Positions 27,607 through 36,857 of a stretch of 64,000 nt of DNA are shown in pieces. Source of the stretch: Clostridia bacterium (GTDB taxonomy: Bacteria > Bacillota > Clostridia > Acetivibrionales > JAFADI01); the NCBI GenBank assembly GCA_026417615.1, contig JAOACY010000104.1, forward strand, positions 47,835-111,834, written 5' to 3'. Every line of letters begins with the position of its first letter. Position 1 is the first letter of the stretch. A model generated the notes under the pieces. It had not been told where the DNA came from, ran no database searches, and saw only the letters and a program-made list of their open reading frames with translations. The translations under genes and the position numbers were made by a program.

Positions 27607-28381
27607 TTCTACCTCCGATATCGATATCAAGCTCTTCGGCTTCCGAACCATAAATGCTGTAAACTATATCGGAAGTCATTTCCGAAGGTGCTCCGTCAAA
27701 AACAACCTTGCTGCTGTTTATACCTATTATCCTGTCTGAGTATTTTAATGCAACATTCACCTGATGCAGATTTACAAGACAAGTTATACCCATTTTTGAA
27801 GATATGTTCCTTAAATGATCCATTATTATTTTTGAGGCGTTCGGATCAAGTGAAGCAATAGGCTCATCGCAAAGCATAAGCCTTGGCTTCTGAATAAGGG
27901 CTCTTCCGATTCCTACACGCTGCTTCTGGCCTCCGCTTAGCTGATCGCACCTTTTGTATACCTGCTCCTTAAGTCCTAGTATTTCTATAATTTTAAATGC
28001 GGATTTTTTTTCTTCTTCATTGTATATGCCAAATATTCCCTCAAAAGTATTTTTATATCCAAGTCTTCCATGCAATATATTCTCTATTACACTCAGTCTG
28101 TCAACAAGGTTGTAATGCTGAAATATCATACCAATCTTTGTTCTTAAATTTCTCAACTCATTCTTGCTTAATGTTGAAACGTTCACTCCATCAAAAAGGA
28201 TGTATCCGCTGCTGGCTTCAATCATTCTGTTTATACACCGAAGGAGAGTTGATTTTCCTGCACCGGATGGACCGATGACAGAAACGAACTCCCCTTCATT
28301 AATAGTCAGGTTTACATCGCTTAAGGCCAATGTATCAGCATTATACTTCTTCGTGAGATTTTTTATCTCAAGTAACGGCAT
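27596..28381 (-). CDS. phnC: Phosphonate ABC transporter ATP-binding protein
   Basis: 261 aa. Walker A GPSGAGKST (about 36-44), Q loop IFQHYNLV, signature LSGGQKQRVGIGRAL (about 149-163), Walker B LMLCDEPIASLDP. Powers uptake of phosphonates (or phosphate/phosphite, which cannot be excluded). The downstream permease overlaps it. Confidence 0.95.
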   Translation of the reverse strand: MPLLEIKNLTKKYNADTLALSDVNLTINEGEFVSVIGPSGAGKSTLLRCINRMIEASSGYILFDGVNVSTLSKNELRNLRTKIGMIFQHYNLVDRLSVIENILHGRLGYKNTFEGIFGIYNEEEKKSAFKIIEILGLKEQVYKRCDQLSGGQKQRVGIGRALIQKPRLMLCDEPIASLDPNASKIIMDHLRNISSKMGITCLVNLHQVNVALKYSDRIIGINSSKVVFDGAPSEMTSDIVYSIYGSEAEELDIDIGGRNAS

Positions 28382-28409
28382 AGTTACTTCCCCATTTCAT
28401 TTATAAATT

Positions 28410-28436
28410 GCAGGGGACAACATAGCCGTCCCCTGC
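28410..28436 (-). terminator. Intercistronic hairpin between phnD and phnC
   Basis: A perfect 9-bp stem GCAGGGGAC / GTCCCCTGC with a 9-nt loop and no T run after it. Such hairpins after binding-protein genes stabilise the upstream message or dampen the downstream genes, which fits the need for more PhnD than PhnC/PhnE. Confidence 0.6.
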
Positions 28437-28446
28437 ATATAATATA

Positions 28447-29541
28447 TTATTTTGATAATTCTCTTATAGGATTGAACCACTCGTCATTAACTTCAACAAA
28501 TCTCTCTTTTTCTTTAAAGAGCCCCTTGAACTTGGAATCCTTTGGAACGAATATTTCCTTGTTTGCAGCAGTTTCATCAGACATCATTGCGTCTTTTATT
28601 GCCTTGACTGTCTTTTCGCTGAGCTTTTCTGTGTTGACTGCAAAAGGAGCGTTTAAAACAGGTGTAACAGATATAACTACAAACTCCTGTCCAGCAAAAT
28701 TTTTGAAAGGATCAACCGCATCCTTCTTTACTCTGTATACCGCACCTGCAGTGTTTTCTTTACCTTCAGCAAGCTCAACATAGTTTGCTACGCAAGTATC
28801 ACAGAAAGCCGCAACATCTGCTTTTCCAGAAAGAAGATTAACTGCGGAGCCCTGATGTGAACCGCCGAAAAGAACTTCGCTGAAGAACTTGTCCTTTCCG
28901 CCTTCAATAAGATTTTCTGATTTGAGATTCTTCCATTTGTCTTGCTTTGAAAAGTGTGACACAATGCCTGCAGATGGAACCTTAAAACCAGATGTTGAGC
29001 TGTTTGAAACAAAGGAGAATTTTTTCCCCTGGATGTTGTCTATGGTGTATTTTCCATCCTTCATGTACTCGCTTTCTTTTCCCTTCTTAACATTTAACCA
29101 GCTGTAATACATGGCATCCTTAAGCGTGCCTGATGCTCCGCTGTTTACAACGAGAGGTATTACCTTAGGGTTTTTGTTGTGCGCTTCTATGTAACCCTGA
29201 GCCCCCATAAATGCGACATGTGCATTTCCTGTTGCTATTGCTTCAATAGCTATTACATAATCTGTAGTAAGCTTGTGCTGAATTTTCTTTCCTGTTGCTT
29301 TTTCAAGCACCATGCCGATAGCATCACGAGCAGCTTTTAATTCTTCCCCTGATTCATTAGGGTACCATACCATGGTTAATGTGTCTCCCTCGCCGCTTAA
29401 AGCTGAGTCTTTTGATGTACCGCTCTGAGTGCTTGATGAAGCATTGGTTGTGTTGTCTTTCCCGCCGCTTGTTCCTGAACAGCCAGCAAAAGAAGCAAGA
29501 ATAACTGTGACAGCTAGCAAAAGTAATAATATCTTCTTCAT
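28447..29541 (-). CDS. phnD: Phosphonate/phosphate-type substrate-binding lipoprotein
   Basis: 364 aa. The lipoprotein signal ends at FAGC (Cys21), followed by a low-complexity Ser/Thr/Gly linker. The periplasmic-binding-protein type 2 domain covers about 55-360, with the PhnD-type features MVWYPNES near residue 57, HVAFMGAQGY and FVSNSSTSGFKVPSAG in the phosphonate-contact region. It catches the substrate for PhnCE. An AAAGGAG site precedes the ATG. It lies about 140 nt after the PHP gene with no clear terminator between. Confidence 0.92.
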   Translation of the reverse strand: MKKILLLLLAVTVILASFAGCSGTSGGKDNTTNASSSTQSGTSKDSALSGEGDTLTMVWYPNESGEELKAARDAIGMVLEKATGKKIQHKLTTDYVIAIEAIATGNAHVAFMGAQGYIEAHNKNPKVIPLVVNSGASGTLKDAMYYSWLNVKKGKESEYMKDGKYTIDNIQGKKFSFVSNSSTSGFKVPSAGIVSHFSKQDKWKNLKSENLIEGGKDKFFSEVLFGGSHQGSAVNLLSGKADVAAFCDTCVANYVELAEGKENTAGAVYRVKKDAVDPFKNFAGQEFVVISVTPVLNAPFAVNTEKLSEKTVKAIKDAMMSDETAANKEIFVPKDSKFKGLFKEKERFVEVNDEWFNPIRELSK

Positions 29542-29679
29542 ATTGAATCTCCTTTCAAATTTATATTTAATGAAAGTTTATATGTAAATTATTAGGTATA
29601 TATAAACACAATGTTAATTGATGTTAATAAATCATTAATTTATCTTTGTAAATAATAATTTCAATTTCTGTAAAATAAT

Positions 29680-30555
29680 CTATATATATAGCTTGAGCAT
29701 TTCTCTTCGGCTCTTTATGCTTCTATCCTTCAGTTCTTCAATATGCTGCATTCCAAGCTTTCTGCACCCTGGTTTAACTGGCTTCTCACCATATGCGCCG
29801 TGAAAATCACTGCCTCCTGTTAAAACCAGGTTGTATTTTTCCGCAATTTCAAGGCACCTATCCTCATTCTCGGCGTTGTGTGAAGGATGATAGGCTTCTA
29901 TACCATCAAGTCCTTCACTTACCCATTCACCAACCGCGTCAAAATTTCCATATTGTCCCGGATGCGCCAGGACAGCAACTCCGCCCGCTGCCTTGACAGC
30001 CTTTATAGCTTGAATTACATCAATATACTCAATCGGAGTATATGCTATGCCAGGTATGCCTGAGTCGTAACTTCTGGAAAAGAGTCTTTTATATAAATCA
30101 CAATAAATCTGCGTGCAATAGCCCATATCTAAAAGAGCATGCATTATATGCTGCTTATAAACTCCAGTACCTCCTTCGGCATAGCTCTCGACCTGCTTCC
30201 AGGTTATTTTGTACCCTGCGTCAATAATTCTGTTCACCATGTTTTGTGATGCAATACTCCGTCTTTGCACCATGGTTCTGCATATGTTTTCAATTGCCGG
30301 ATGTCCCGCTTCAATGTAAAAGCCGAGTATATGTGCTTTTTTATTTCTTTTGTAATCAAAAGCTGATATTTCTATTCCCGGTATTATGTTTACTCCTGCT
30401 TCAGCCCCCAGAATTACAGCTTCCTTTAAGCCTGAAGTTGTATCATGATCCGTAATTCCAAGGTATTTTACACCCACATTCTTGGCAAGCTGTATTACGT
30501 CCCGGATTGTCATGGAACAATCAGATATTTTTGTATGGCAGTGAAGATCATTCAT
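29680..30555 (-). CDS. PHP-domain phosphoesterase, probable PhnPP cyclic phosphodiesterase
   Basis: 291 aa. PHP-domain metal motifs: DLHCHTKISDC at the start (HxH), GITDHDTTSG (about 34-43), GIEISAFD (Glu near 61), AHPGQYG (His near 198), and SDFHG near the end (about 249-253). In Eggerthella lenta a PHP protein in the phn operon (PhnPP) hydrolyses 5-phosphoribosyl 1,2-cyclic phosphate to ribose 5-phosphate in two steps, replacing PhnP and PhnN. No phnP or phnN is present here, so this assignment fits the pathway gap. It overlaps the GNAT gene by 8 nt. Confidence 0.85.
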   Translation of the reverse strand: MNDLHCHTKISDCSMTIRDVIQLAKNVGVKYLGITDHDTTSGLKEAVILGAEAGVNIIPGIEISAFDYKRNKKAHILGFYIEAGHPAIENICRTMVQRRSIASQNMVNRIIDAGYKITWKQVESYAEGGTGVYKQHIMHALLDMGYCTQIYCDLYKRLFSRSYDSGIPGIAYTPIEYIDVIQAIKAVKAAGGVAVLAHPGQYGNFDAVGEWVSEGLDGIEAYHPSHNAENEDRCLEIAEKYNLVLTGGSDFHGAYGEKPVKPGCRKLGMQHIEELKDRSIKSRREMLKLYI

Positions 30556-30991
30556 GATCCTTCACCTCAACCATAAAACTAATACCATGCTGTTCAAAGC
30601 CCAATTCCTCATAAAACCTGTGAGCTCTCACGCGCTTTTTGTTGCTCGAAAGCATGAGCTTGTAGCAGCCTTGTTCTCTGGCGCGTTTCATCGCATCCTG
30701 CATGAGCTGTCGTCCTATGCCCTTGCTTCTGTAGTAGGGGTGAACAACCACACTTTCAACAACAGCGAGGGGTTTCCCTCCATGCCCCAGGTTGTCAATC
30801 ACTATGATGCAGTACGTTCCTATTATTGTTCCATCAAGCTCAGCTACCAGCATCTTGTAATAAGGATAGCTCTTTATTCTATCCCATATGTGCGCGATTT
30901 TTTCGGCAGTGATTTCTTCACTGTCACCTATATCAGTATATAGCTCCAGTATATTCGCGATATCATCAAATACAGCCTCTCTTATAAGCAT
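30548..30991 (-). CDS. GNAT acetyltransferase, PhnO-like by position
   Basis: 147 aa GNAT fold. The acetyl-CoA pyrophosphate loop is RSKGIGRQLM (about 90-99), preceded by VESVVVHPYY. In E. coli, PhnO acetylates aminoalkylphosphonates, which helps the C-P lyase pathway use or detoxify them. Here the gene overlaps phnM and the PHP gene, which supports such a role; substrate specificity is inferred from position only. Confidence 0.82.
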   Translation of the reverse strand: MLIREAVFDDIANILELYTDIGDSEEITAEKIAHIWDRIKSYPYYKMLVAELDGTIIGTYCIIVIDNLGHGGKPLAVVESVVVHPYYRSKGIGRQLMQDAMKRAREQGCYKLMLSSNKKRVRAHRFYEELGFEQHGISFMVEVKDHE

Positions 30992-32190
30992 AGCTTCTCC
31001 TCCTCAAGGCACTTAATTATATGGAAGTTATTTTGATATACAGTTTCACCTTCGACTATTGTCCTTCTTACCAGGGGATAGCCGTTATGCATCTCCACCA
31101 GAACAAGATTCGCCTTTTTGCCGGCCTCAATTGAGCCAAGTTCCGAATCAATGCCAAGTGCCTTTGCGGGATTTAGGGTAACCATGTTTACTGCTTTATG
31201 AAGTCCTACCCCCTCCTCGTGTACTATAAATACAGCCGGAATCATGGATGAGGGAAGATAGTCGGAACAAATTATATCGGCAGCTCCTTCCATTACTGCA
31301 TCCATTGCCCTCATGTTTTTACTGTGAGAGCTTCCCCTTACTATATTGGGAGCTCCGACACAAACGTGTATACCCTTATCCTTTGCGTACCTGGCAGTCT
31401 CAATGTTTATAGGGAACTCCGAAACGTTACCCTTATAGCATACCAAGGCATCTATCTTTCCCATGCAGTCATCATCATGGCTTGCAAGCTTTATTCCAAG
31501 CCTGTTTGCCTTATTTGCAAGGGCAGCGAGTCTATTCCAATCTATTTTCTCCTTAAGGTTTAAAAGTTTTTCCACTGACGCCTCCGCCATATCAGCAGTG
31601 AACCCGTATGACTTCATCATGAACTCATGATACGCCCCATTCTTTGCAAACTGTCCCTGTCCGGGCGTATGATCCATAAAGGACAGAAAATCAATCAACT
31701 CCTTATCAAGCATTTCATCAATCAATTCCAATCCCTCAAGAAATGTAACCTCATATCTTAGATGAATCCGATGGTCGATCATTGCACGAATTTTTTGATA
31801 ATTCCGTATACCCTCTATTATTTCAAGCACTGTGCTCCTTCCTCTTACACCCCACTCACTGCTAAGGCTCAGAGAATGATACATTGTTGTTATCCCGCAT
31901 CCGGCCAGTTTCTTTTCCAACTCCCGGAAGGACATATACAGCGGAAACATGGCATTTGGCCTGGGCTGAATTTCCTTTTCCATCGCATCACTGTGAATAT
32001 CAATAACACCTGGCATCAGGTACATTCCATCTGCCTCGATAACTTCCAAAGGCCTTTCAATAGACATTGCACTGTTGCAATCCTTATATATGCCTTTTAT
32101 TCGTCCATCCTCAATATGAACGTCCCCCTTTATAACTTCATCAGGAAGAACAATATGAGAATTTCTTATCAATTTGCTCGCACTAATCAT
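30982..32190 (-). CDS. phnM: Alkylphosphonate triphosphate diphosphatase PhnM
   Basis: 402 aa amidohydrolase-fold enzyme that removes pyrophosphate from ribosyl-1-phosphonate 5-triphosphate. The metal motif is in PGVIDIHSDAMEKEIQPRP, and later metal ligands are in YHSLSLS, ASHDDD and DYLPSSM. The ATG at 32190 lies 4 nt after GGAGGG; the frame is also open from an ATG at 32229 that overlaps the phnL stop (ATGA), a second possible start. Confidence 0.95.
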   Translation of the reverse strand: MISASKLIRNSHIVLPDEVIKGDVHIEDGRIKGIYKDCNSAMSIERPLEVIEADGMYLMPGVIDIHSDAMEKEIQPRPNAMFPLYMSFRELEKKLAGCGITTMYHSLSLSSEWGVRGRSTVLEIIEGIRNYQKIRAMIDHRIHLRYEVTFLEGLELIDEMLDKELIDFLSFMDHTPGQGQFAKNGAYHEFMMKSYGFTADMAEASVEKLLNLKEKIDWNRLAALANKANRLGIKLASHDDDCMGKIDALVCYKGNVSEFPINIETARYAKDKGIHVCVGAPNIVRGSSHSKNMRAMDAVMEGAADIICSDYLPSSMIPAVFIVHEEGVGLHKAVNMVTLNPAKALGIDSELGSIEAGKKANLVLVEMHNGYPLVRRTIVEGETVYQNNFHIIKCLEEEKLCL

Positions 32191-32225
32191 ATCACCCTCC
32201 GCTAAACCTCTCAATAAATTCATTT

Positions 32226-32924
32226 TCAAGCATATACGCAGCCCCTTCCTTCTTTTAAGTCAATACGGCTGTCTGCCAGCTTGTTAAGAGTATCATAATC
32301 ATGAAATACCCCTATCATGGCTGTACCCTCACTTTTTAGCTCCAAAATCAGATTTACAACCTCATGCCTTGTCTTTGGGTCGAGAGATGCTGTCGGTTCA
32401 TCAAGCATAAGCAGTCTGGGTCTGGTTATGATTGCATGGATGATGTTTAGTCTCTGCTTTTCTCCTCCGCTAAAGGTAGATGGAAACATATCCCAAAGAG
32501 AAGGAGAAATATTCATCCTCTCAAGCAGCTCTTTTGCTCTTTCAATGCTTGCCTGTCTATCCTGCCCCCTGGATATAAGGGCCCCCGAAAGTATTTCAAG
32601 AGCAGACACGCGTGGTATTACATGAAAAAACTGTGAAATATATCCCAATTCATTTCTTCTGAGCTTTAGCACTGTATGATCATCTGCAGAGGAAAGATTG
32701 TATTCCTTACCTGTCGAGTCGGTATACCAGATATCTCCCTCAGTTGGAAGGTATGTCCTGTAAATGCACTTAAGCAGCGAAGACTTTCCTATTCCACTTG
32801 GTCCGGTTACGCCGATAAATTCGCCCTTAGCTGCACTAAAGCTTACATTCTTGAAGCTTAATATCTTCTTGCCTCCACGTATATGCATTGTAAATGTCTT
32901 TGATAAATTAACTACATTAAGCAC
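32226..32924 (-). CDS. phnL: C-P lyase ABC-type protein PhnL
   Basis: 232 aa, close to the 226 aa of E. coli PhnL. Walker A GPSGIGKSS (about 41-49), signature TFSGGEKQRLNI, Walker B LLMLDEPTASLDP. Despite its ABC look it is part of the C-P lyase system and not a transporter. The start is GTG at 32924, 7 nt after GAGGT; the longer frame upstream overlaps phnK and looks non-coding. Confidence 0.93.
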   Translation of the reverse strand: MLNVVNLSKTFTMHIRGGKKILSFKNVSFSAAKGEFIGVTGPSGIGKSSLLKCIYRTYLPTEGDIWYTDSTGKEYNLSSADDHTVLKLRRNELGYISQFFHVIPRVSALEILSGALISRGQDRQASIERAKELLERMNISPSLWDMFPSTFSGGEKQRLNIIHAIITRPRLLMLDEPTASLDPKTRHEVVNLILELKSEGTAMIGVFHDYDTLNKLADSRIDLKEGRGCVYA

Positions 32925-32943
32925 GCGTTCAACCTCTTTCCTT

Positions 32944-33786
32944 TTAAAGCATTGAATGTACAAGCAGCTGGGCATAGGCATGCTGAGGGTCTTCCAGCAC
33001 CTGATCCGTCAATCCTTTTTCTACTATCCTTCCATTCTTCAGTACGATTGTCCTGTTTGTAAGAAGTCTTATAACACCAAGGTCATGTGATACCACTATC
33101 ATGGATATGTTTAAATCCTGCTGCAGGCTTTTTATAAGATCCAGTACCTTTGCCTGAACGGAAACATCAAGGCCTGTGGTTACTTCATCCAGAAGGAGAA
33201 GCGGAGGATTGTTGGCCAGGGCCTTTGCAATCTGAACCCTTTGCTGCATGCCTCCACTGAGTCTCTTAGGCATTTCATCCATATAGTAAAGAGGTATCTC
33301 TGTTTTACCCAGAAGTTCTTTTCCCCTTGCCCTTATGGATTCAAAATGAAACATATCTGCCGAAAGCAGCTTTTCTGCAATGTTTCCTCCGCTGGTAACA
33401 TTAAGTCTCAAACCTCTCACGGAATTCTGATATACCATGCCCATCATATGGTTTCTGATAAATCTCTTTTTGCTTTCTGGAGCTTTCAGGATATTCGAAA
33501 GTCCATTATCAAAGCAGCACAGGTAAGCTTCGCCATGTGAAGCCTCCTGGTCAAAGTAAAGGCACTGCACCAGACTGCTTTTCCCAGAGCCGCTTTCTCC
33601 CACTATCCCAAGGATTTCTCCCTGGTAAAGTTCGAAGCTTATGTCCTGCAAAGCCACAACTGTTCCGCACTTTGGGCAAACATTACTGTTATGCTCAGGC
33701 CCAGTGAGCTTTTCACATTGACTGCAGCCTTTTCCGAATTTCTTGCTGAGATTGTTCACCTTTAAGATTAATTTATCACAATCCAT
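32944..33786 (-). CDS. phnK: C-P lyase ABC-type protein PhnK, with a Cys-rich insertion
   Basis: 280 aa. Walker A GESGSGKSS, signature RLSGGMQQRVQIAKAL, Walker B LLLLDEVTTGLDV. PhnK docks on the PhnGHIJ core and is needed for catalysis in vivo. Between the first two strands (about residues 19-43) it carries CSQC and CPKC, a probable zinc knuckle pair that E. coli PhnK (252 aa) lacks. The ATG at 33786 overlaps the phnJ stop by 11 nt. An open frame runs upstream to 34128, but it lies inside phnJ. Confidence 0.93.
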   Translation of the reverse strand: MDCDKLILKVNNLSKKFGKGCSQCEKLTGPEHNSNVCPKCGTVVALQDISFELYQGEILGIVGESGSGKSSLVQCLYFDQEASHGEAYLCCFDNGLSNILKAPESKKRFIRNHMMGMVYQNSVRGLRLNVTSGGNIAEKLLSADMFHFESIRARGKELLGKTEIPLYYMDEMPKRLSGGMQQRVQIAKALANNPPLLLLDEVTTGLDVSVQAKVLDLIKSLQQDLNISMIVVSHDLGVIRLLTNRTIVLKNGRIVEKGLTDQVLEDPQHAYAQLLVHSML

Positions 33787-34627
33787 TTCTTTCCAAACCC
33801 CCAAGCCGGCTGTCACAGTATCCTGTGTCAGAACACACATGATACTTGCAGCCTGTTTCTTCATCGTATATTTCATCCAGATAAGCATCAACTGCTCCGC
33901 ACCTGCAGCAGCAAAGCCCCTCAAAGCTTTCCACCTCAAATGGCTTGTCGGCAAACTGCAATGGCTCAACATCAGTGTAAGGAGGCACAGCGTATATACG
34001 TTTTTCCCTGCCGGCTCCAAAAAGATACAGGCACTCTGACTGGTGCAGCTTATAGATATCCCATTTTGGAATAGGTGAAGGGGACATAACATAGTGTCCG
34101 TTAACCTTACATGGGTAGCTTGCTCCAATTGATATGGAACCCCATTTCACAATATCCTCATACAGTGTAACCCACAGTCGGCTGTAATCCTTCTCCGAAT
34201 GCATCCTTCTCGTTTCCGCTTCACTGGGCTCAACCAATCTCAAGGGTTCTGGAAGTGGTACCTGGAATACTAAAATCTGCCCTTCTTTCATGGGCACTTC
34301 AGGTATCCTGTGCCTTGTCTGAATTATTGTTGCCTTATGTGTCTCAAAAGTAGTTCTTACACCTGTGGTTTTAGAAATAAGCTTTCTTAGGTTTACTGCG
34401 TTAACGCTTCCGTCGCATCCCTGGTCTATTACTTTAAGCACATCTTCGGGGCCTATTATTGCCATTGTTATCTGCAGCCCCCCAGTCCCCCAGCCCCTGG
34501 CGATAGGCAGCTCTCTTGATGCAAATGGCACCTGATGTCCTGGAATAGCAATTGCCTTCAGCAGCTTCCTCCGTATTTCCTTTTTGGCATTTTCGTCTAT
34601 GAAAGCAAAATTATACTCAAAGGTCAT
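33776..34627 (-). CDS. phnJ: C-P lyase catalytic subunit PhnJ (radical SAM)
   Basis: 283 aa. It cleaves the carbon-phosphorus bond of ribosyl-1-phosphonate 5-phosphate with a 4Fe-4S cluster and S-adenosylmethionine. The unusual Cys pattern C-x2-C-x21-C-x5-C is exact here (CCRCGA ... HVCSDTGYC), including the catalytic last cysteine. The enzyme is oxygen-sensitive, which suits an anaerobic host. It overlaps phnI by 11 nt and phnK by 11 nt. Confidence 0.97.
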   Translation of the reverse strand: MTFEYNFAFIDENAKKEIRRKLLKAIAIPGHQVPFASRELPIARGWGTGGLQITMAIIGPEDVLKVIDQGCDGSVNAVNLRKLISKTTGVRTTFETHKATIIQTRHRIPEVPMKEGQILVFQVPLPEPLRLVEPSEAETRRMHSEKDYSRLWVTLYEDIVKWGSISIGASYPCKVNGHYVMSPSPIPKWDIYKLHQSECLYLFGAGREKRIYAVPPYTDVEPLQFADKPFEVESFEGLCCCRCGAVDAYLDEIYDEETGCKYHVCSDTGYCDSRLGGLERNGL

Positions 34628-35741
34628 TAATGTTCTCCCCTGTCTTAACTTCTTTTTTGGATTTTTTCTCCTGGGTTGCTCTTAGCCTGTCAAGATCCGA
34701 TTGAAAGGTAATATAGTGGGGAAGCTTGAAATGTGCACAAAAGCCTGATGACTCAATCCCATCGGTATGCATCAGGACGAATTCCTGATCCTGAGCGGGT
34801 GCATCAGCCTTTTCCTCCTTCATAGTCCTGTCCAGCACTGCCATTGAAATTGCTTTGACTTCATTGCACCCAAAACAGCATCCGTAACCCAACGTAAAAT
34901 AAGGCTTCTCATCCTGTCCGCAAGACTCAAACTTTGCAAGTATTTCCGCTTCAGTCACTTGTATTGAACCTATTGTAACAGTTTCATTCTCTCTGAACGG
35001 ATGAGGAATGCGCACCGGAACATGTCCGACTCTTAGCTCTGCAATTGTCGGGTGGATGCTGCCATAACCCCTCATACTGCTGTATGCCAGGGCGAGCACT
35101 CCTCCCGTCTCGCTTCTGGAAAGCATTTGAAGGCTTGAGCTTCTATCTGCGGGAAATGCTACAGATTCCTTCGTGATATCCGCCGCAGCTTCCTCCGTCT
35201 CTCTAGCCGCCTCTTTCACAAGGCCCTGGCTCTTTAATATGTCAACAACCTTAACAAAGCCTTTTTCTCCAATGGGCTTAGGTTTTAATTCCGCTTCATA
35301 GTCAGACAGAGCCTTGTGCATTGCTTCCTCGTCTTCCTCAACGAGCGAAAAATCCAGCATGCGCTGTTTGTAATCCTGGGTGGGGCCCAGTATTTGCCCC
35401 CCCGGAATATCTTTAAAAGCAGAGGAAATTCTTCTTGTAATTCTTTGTTCCTGCATATTGAGAGGCAATGTGTCAACAATTCTTTTCAAGGTTGACCTGT
35501 AAGCTCTGATATAGAAAGCCGCCTCCAGAGGATCCCCTTCAGATTGCTTAATTGCAAGAGCTGCATGAAAAGGAGAATAAAGGCTGCCCTCCCCCATGAC
35601 ACGGTCAACCAAAAAACGCAGCTGGTCTTGAATCTGTTTTACCGTCAATGGCAGGCTTTTTCCTTTCAGCCTCAGATAGTTTGAAAGCTTTTCTGAGTTT
35701 TCTATGGCGTCCGTTCCGCCTTGAACCGCTACATAGCCCAT
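34617..35741 (-). CDS. phnI: C-P lyase core subunit PhnI
   Basis: 374 aa. The start MGYVAVQGGTDAIENSE is typical of PhnI, and HPTIAELRVGHVPVR and FTLGYGCCFGCNEVKAISM are also PhnI-like. PhnI transfers phosphonate onto the ribose of ATP, releasing adenine, with PhnG, PhnH and PhnL. It is a little longer than the E. coli protein (354 aa), the extra length lying in a charged stretch near residues 180-200. It lies 3 nt after phnH. Confidence 0.95.
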   Translation of the reverse strand: MGYVAVQGGTDAIENSEKLSNYLRLKGKSLPLTVKQIQDQLRFLVDRVMGEGSLYSPFHAALAIKQSEGDPLEAAFYIRAYRSTLKRIVDTLPLNMQEQRITRRISSAFKDIPGGQILGPTQDYKQRMLDFSLVEEDEEAMHKALSDYEAELKPKPIGEKGFVKVVDILKSQGLVKEAARETEEAAADITKESVAFPADRSSSLQMLSRSETGGVLALAYSSMRGYGSIHPTIAELRVGHVPVRIPHPFRENETVTIGSIQVTEAEILAKFESCGQDEKPYFTLGYGCCFGCNEVKAISMAVLDRTMKEEKADAPAQDQEFVLMHTDGIESSGFCAHFKLPHYITFQSDLDRLRATQEKKSKKEVKTGENINDL

Positions 35742-35744
35742 AAT

Positions 35745-36374
35745 TTATGCCACCTCCACCTTCGATGTCCTCGGAATGCAAACAATATTGCCCGACCAGT
35801 CTATAAGCATAACATCAATACCTATTGGAAATTCTGAATTTATTTCGGGCAATGCTGTAAGATAATTCAAATCCAGTCCCTCTAAAGCAAAAAGGTTTTC
35901 TGATTTTACACCCGGTCCTTTTATTCTGACCCTCATACCATTCTCATCAACCCTGCCGTTAATTCCCGTATATATTCTTTCTACTGATATAATGGCAGTT
36001 GCGCTGTTCTCCGGAAATTCCGAAGTGCCTTTGTTTAACCTCTCATAAGCGCAGCTGTAATCATTTCCTTCAAACAGCACAAAATCAGCAGCTTCTTCCT
36101 TATCAAATCCAGCACCCGTATTAATTTCTATGTATCTTTTCCATTCGTCACTTTTTTTCGAAGAAATCCCAAACTTCACACAATTGTCGCATAATGTTTT
36201 CAATATTAGCAAAGAGTATGGGTTTAAGCCATCAGCCACCTCTTTAAAGCAATGCTCACCCAGGTTCTTAATTCTGCCCGGGTAACTCATTGCTTCCATA
36301 ATAACCCTGAATATTCTCTGAGAGTCAAACACCTCGTCAAAGCCTGCTTCTTTAACAATCTGCTGCATTTTCAA
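35745..36374 (-). CDS. phnH: C-P lyase core subunit PhnH
   Basis: 209 aa. It has the PhnH-type VFDSQRIFRVIMEAMSYPGR near the N terminus and the C-terminal FPIGIDVMLIDWSGNIVCIPRTSKV. It forms the PhnGHIJ complex. It overlaps phnG by 4 nt (ATGA). Confidence 0.94.
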   Translation of the reverse strand: MKMQQIVKEAGFDEVFDSQRIFRVIMEAMSYPGRIKNLGEHCFKEVADGLNPYSLLILKTLCDNCVKFGISSKKSDEWKRYIEINTGAGFDKEEAADFVLFEGNDYSCAYERLNKGTSEFPENSATAIISVERIYTGINGRVDENGMRVRIKGPGVKSENLFALEGLDLNYLTALPEINSEFPIGIDVMLIDWSGNIVCIPRTSKVEVA

Positions 36375-36784
36375 CCCTTCTTTACATCAAAATTAACCCT
36401 GGTGGAAGCTACCCTTGCCGCTTCCTGTTCCCATAAGCTGTATAAAGCTTTCTCCAGGTCATCAATCATGGGCTTGATTTGGTCTGAAAGCTTATGACCG
36501 GATCCCAAAACCGCATCAACAACTGCTGCATAAAAAGCCCTCTCGGGCTCATATCCAAGCACGCACCCATATCCAAGATTTCTGTCAACCTCGACCTCAC
36601 ATTCCAGCACGAATGCCTCTCCCATGTAAAAAGGAGTACCCTCCACGGAATCCCTGTGTCTGACCATAACCATGGCAGGCGTAACATTTCGTATTATTTT
36701 TATCTGTGCATTTTGGGAAATGTGATCAAATATCTTTTTGAGTCCTTCCATGCTGCCTTCTGCCACTACTTGTGAATAATGCAT
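36371..36784 (-). CDS. phnG: C-P lyase core subunit PhnG
   Basis: 137 aa. The PhnG-type stretches VMVRHRDSVEGTPFYMGEA and GYGCVLGYEPERAFYAAV are visible. First structural gene of the C-P lyase operon. I start at the ATG at 36784, 5 nt after GGAGGGAGG; the frame is open to 36805 without a better site. Confidence 0.93.
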   Translation of the reverse strand: MHYSQVVAEGSMEGLKKIFDHISQNAQIKIIRNVTPAMVMVRHRDSVEGTPFYMGEAFVLECEVEVDRNLGYGCVLGYEPERAFYAAVVDAVLGSGHKLSDQIKPMIDDLEKALYSLWEQEAARVASTRVNFDVKKG

Positions 36785-36857
36785 ATGTGCCTCCCTCCGG
36801 GTCACTTCATTTTTATCCTGCTTTCAGGAACAGCTGAACTGCTCCATTTCTTAAAAC

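Noticed and set aside
33787-34128. Longer PhnK frame starting at 34128
   Set aside because: The extra 114 codons lie in another frame of phnJ, whose translation matches the family; the ATG at 33786 gives a normal PhnK start.
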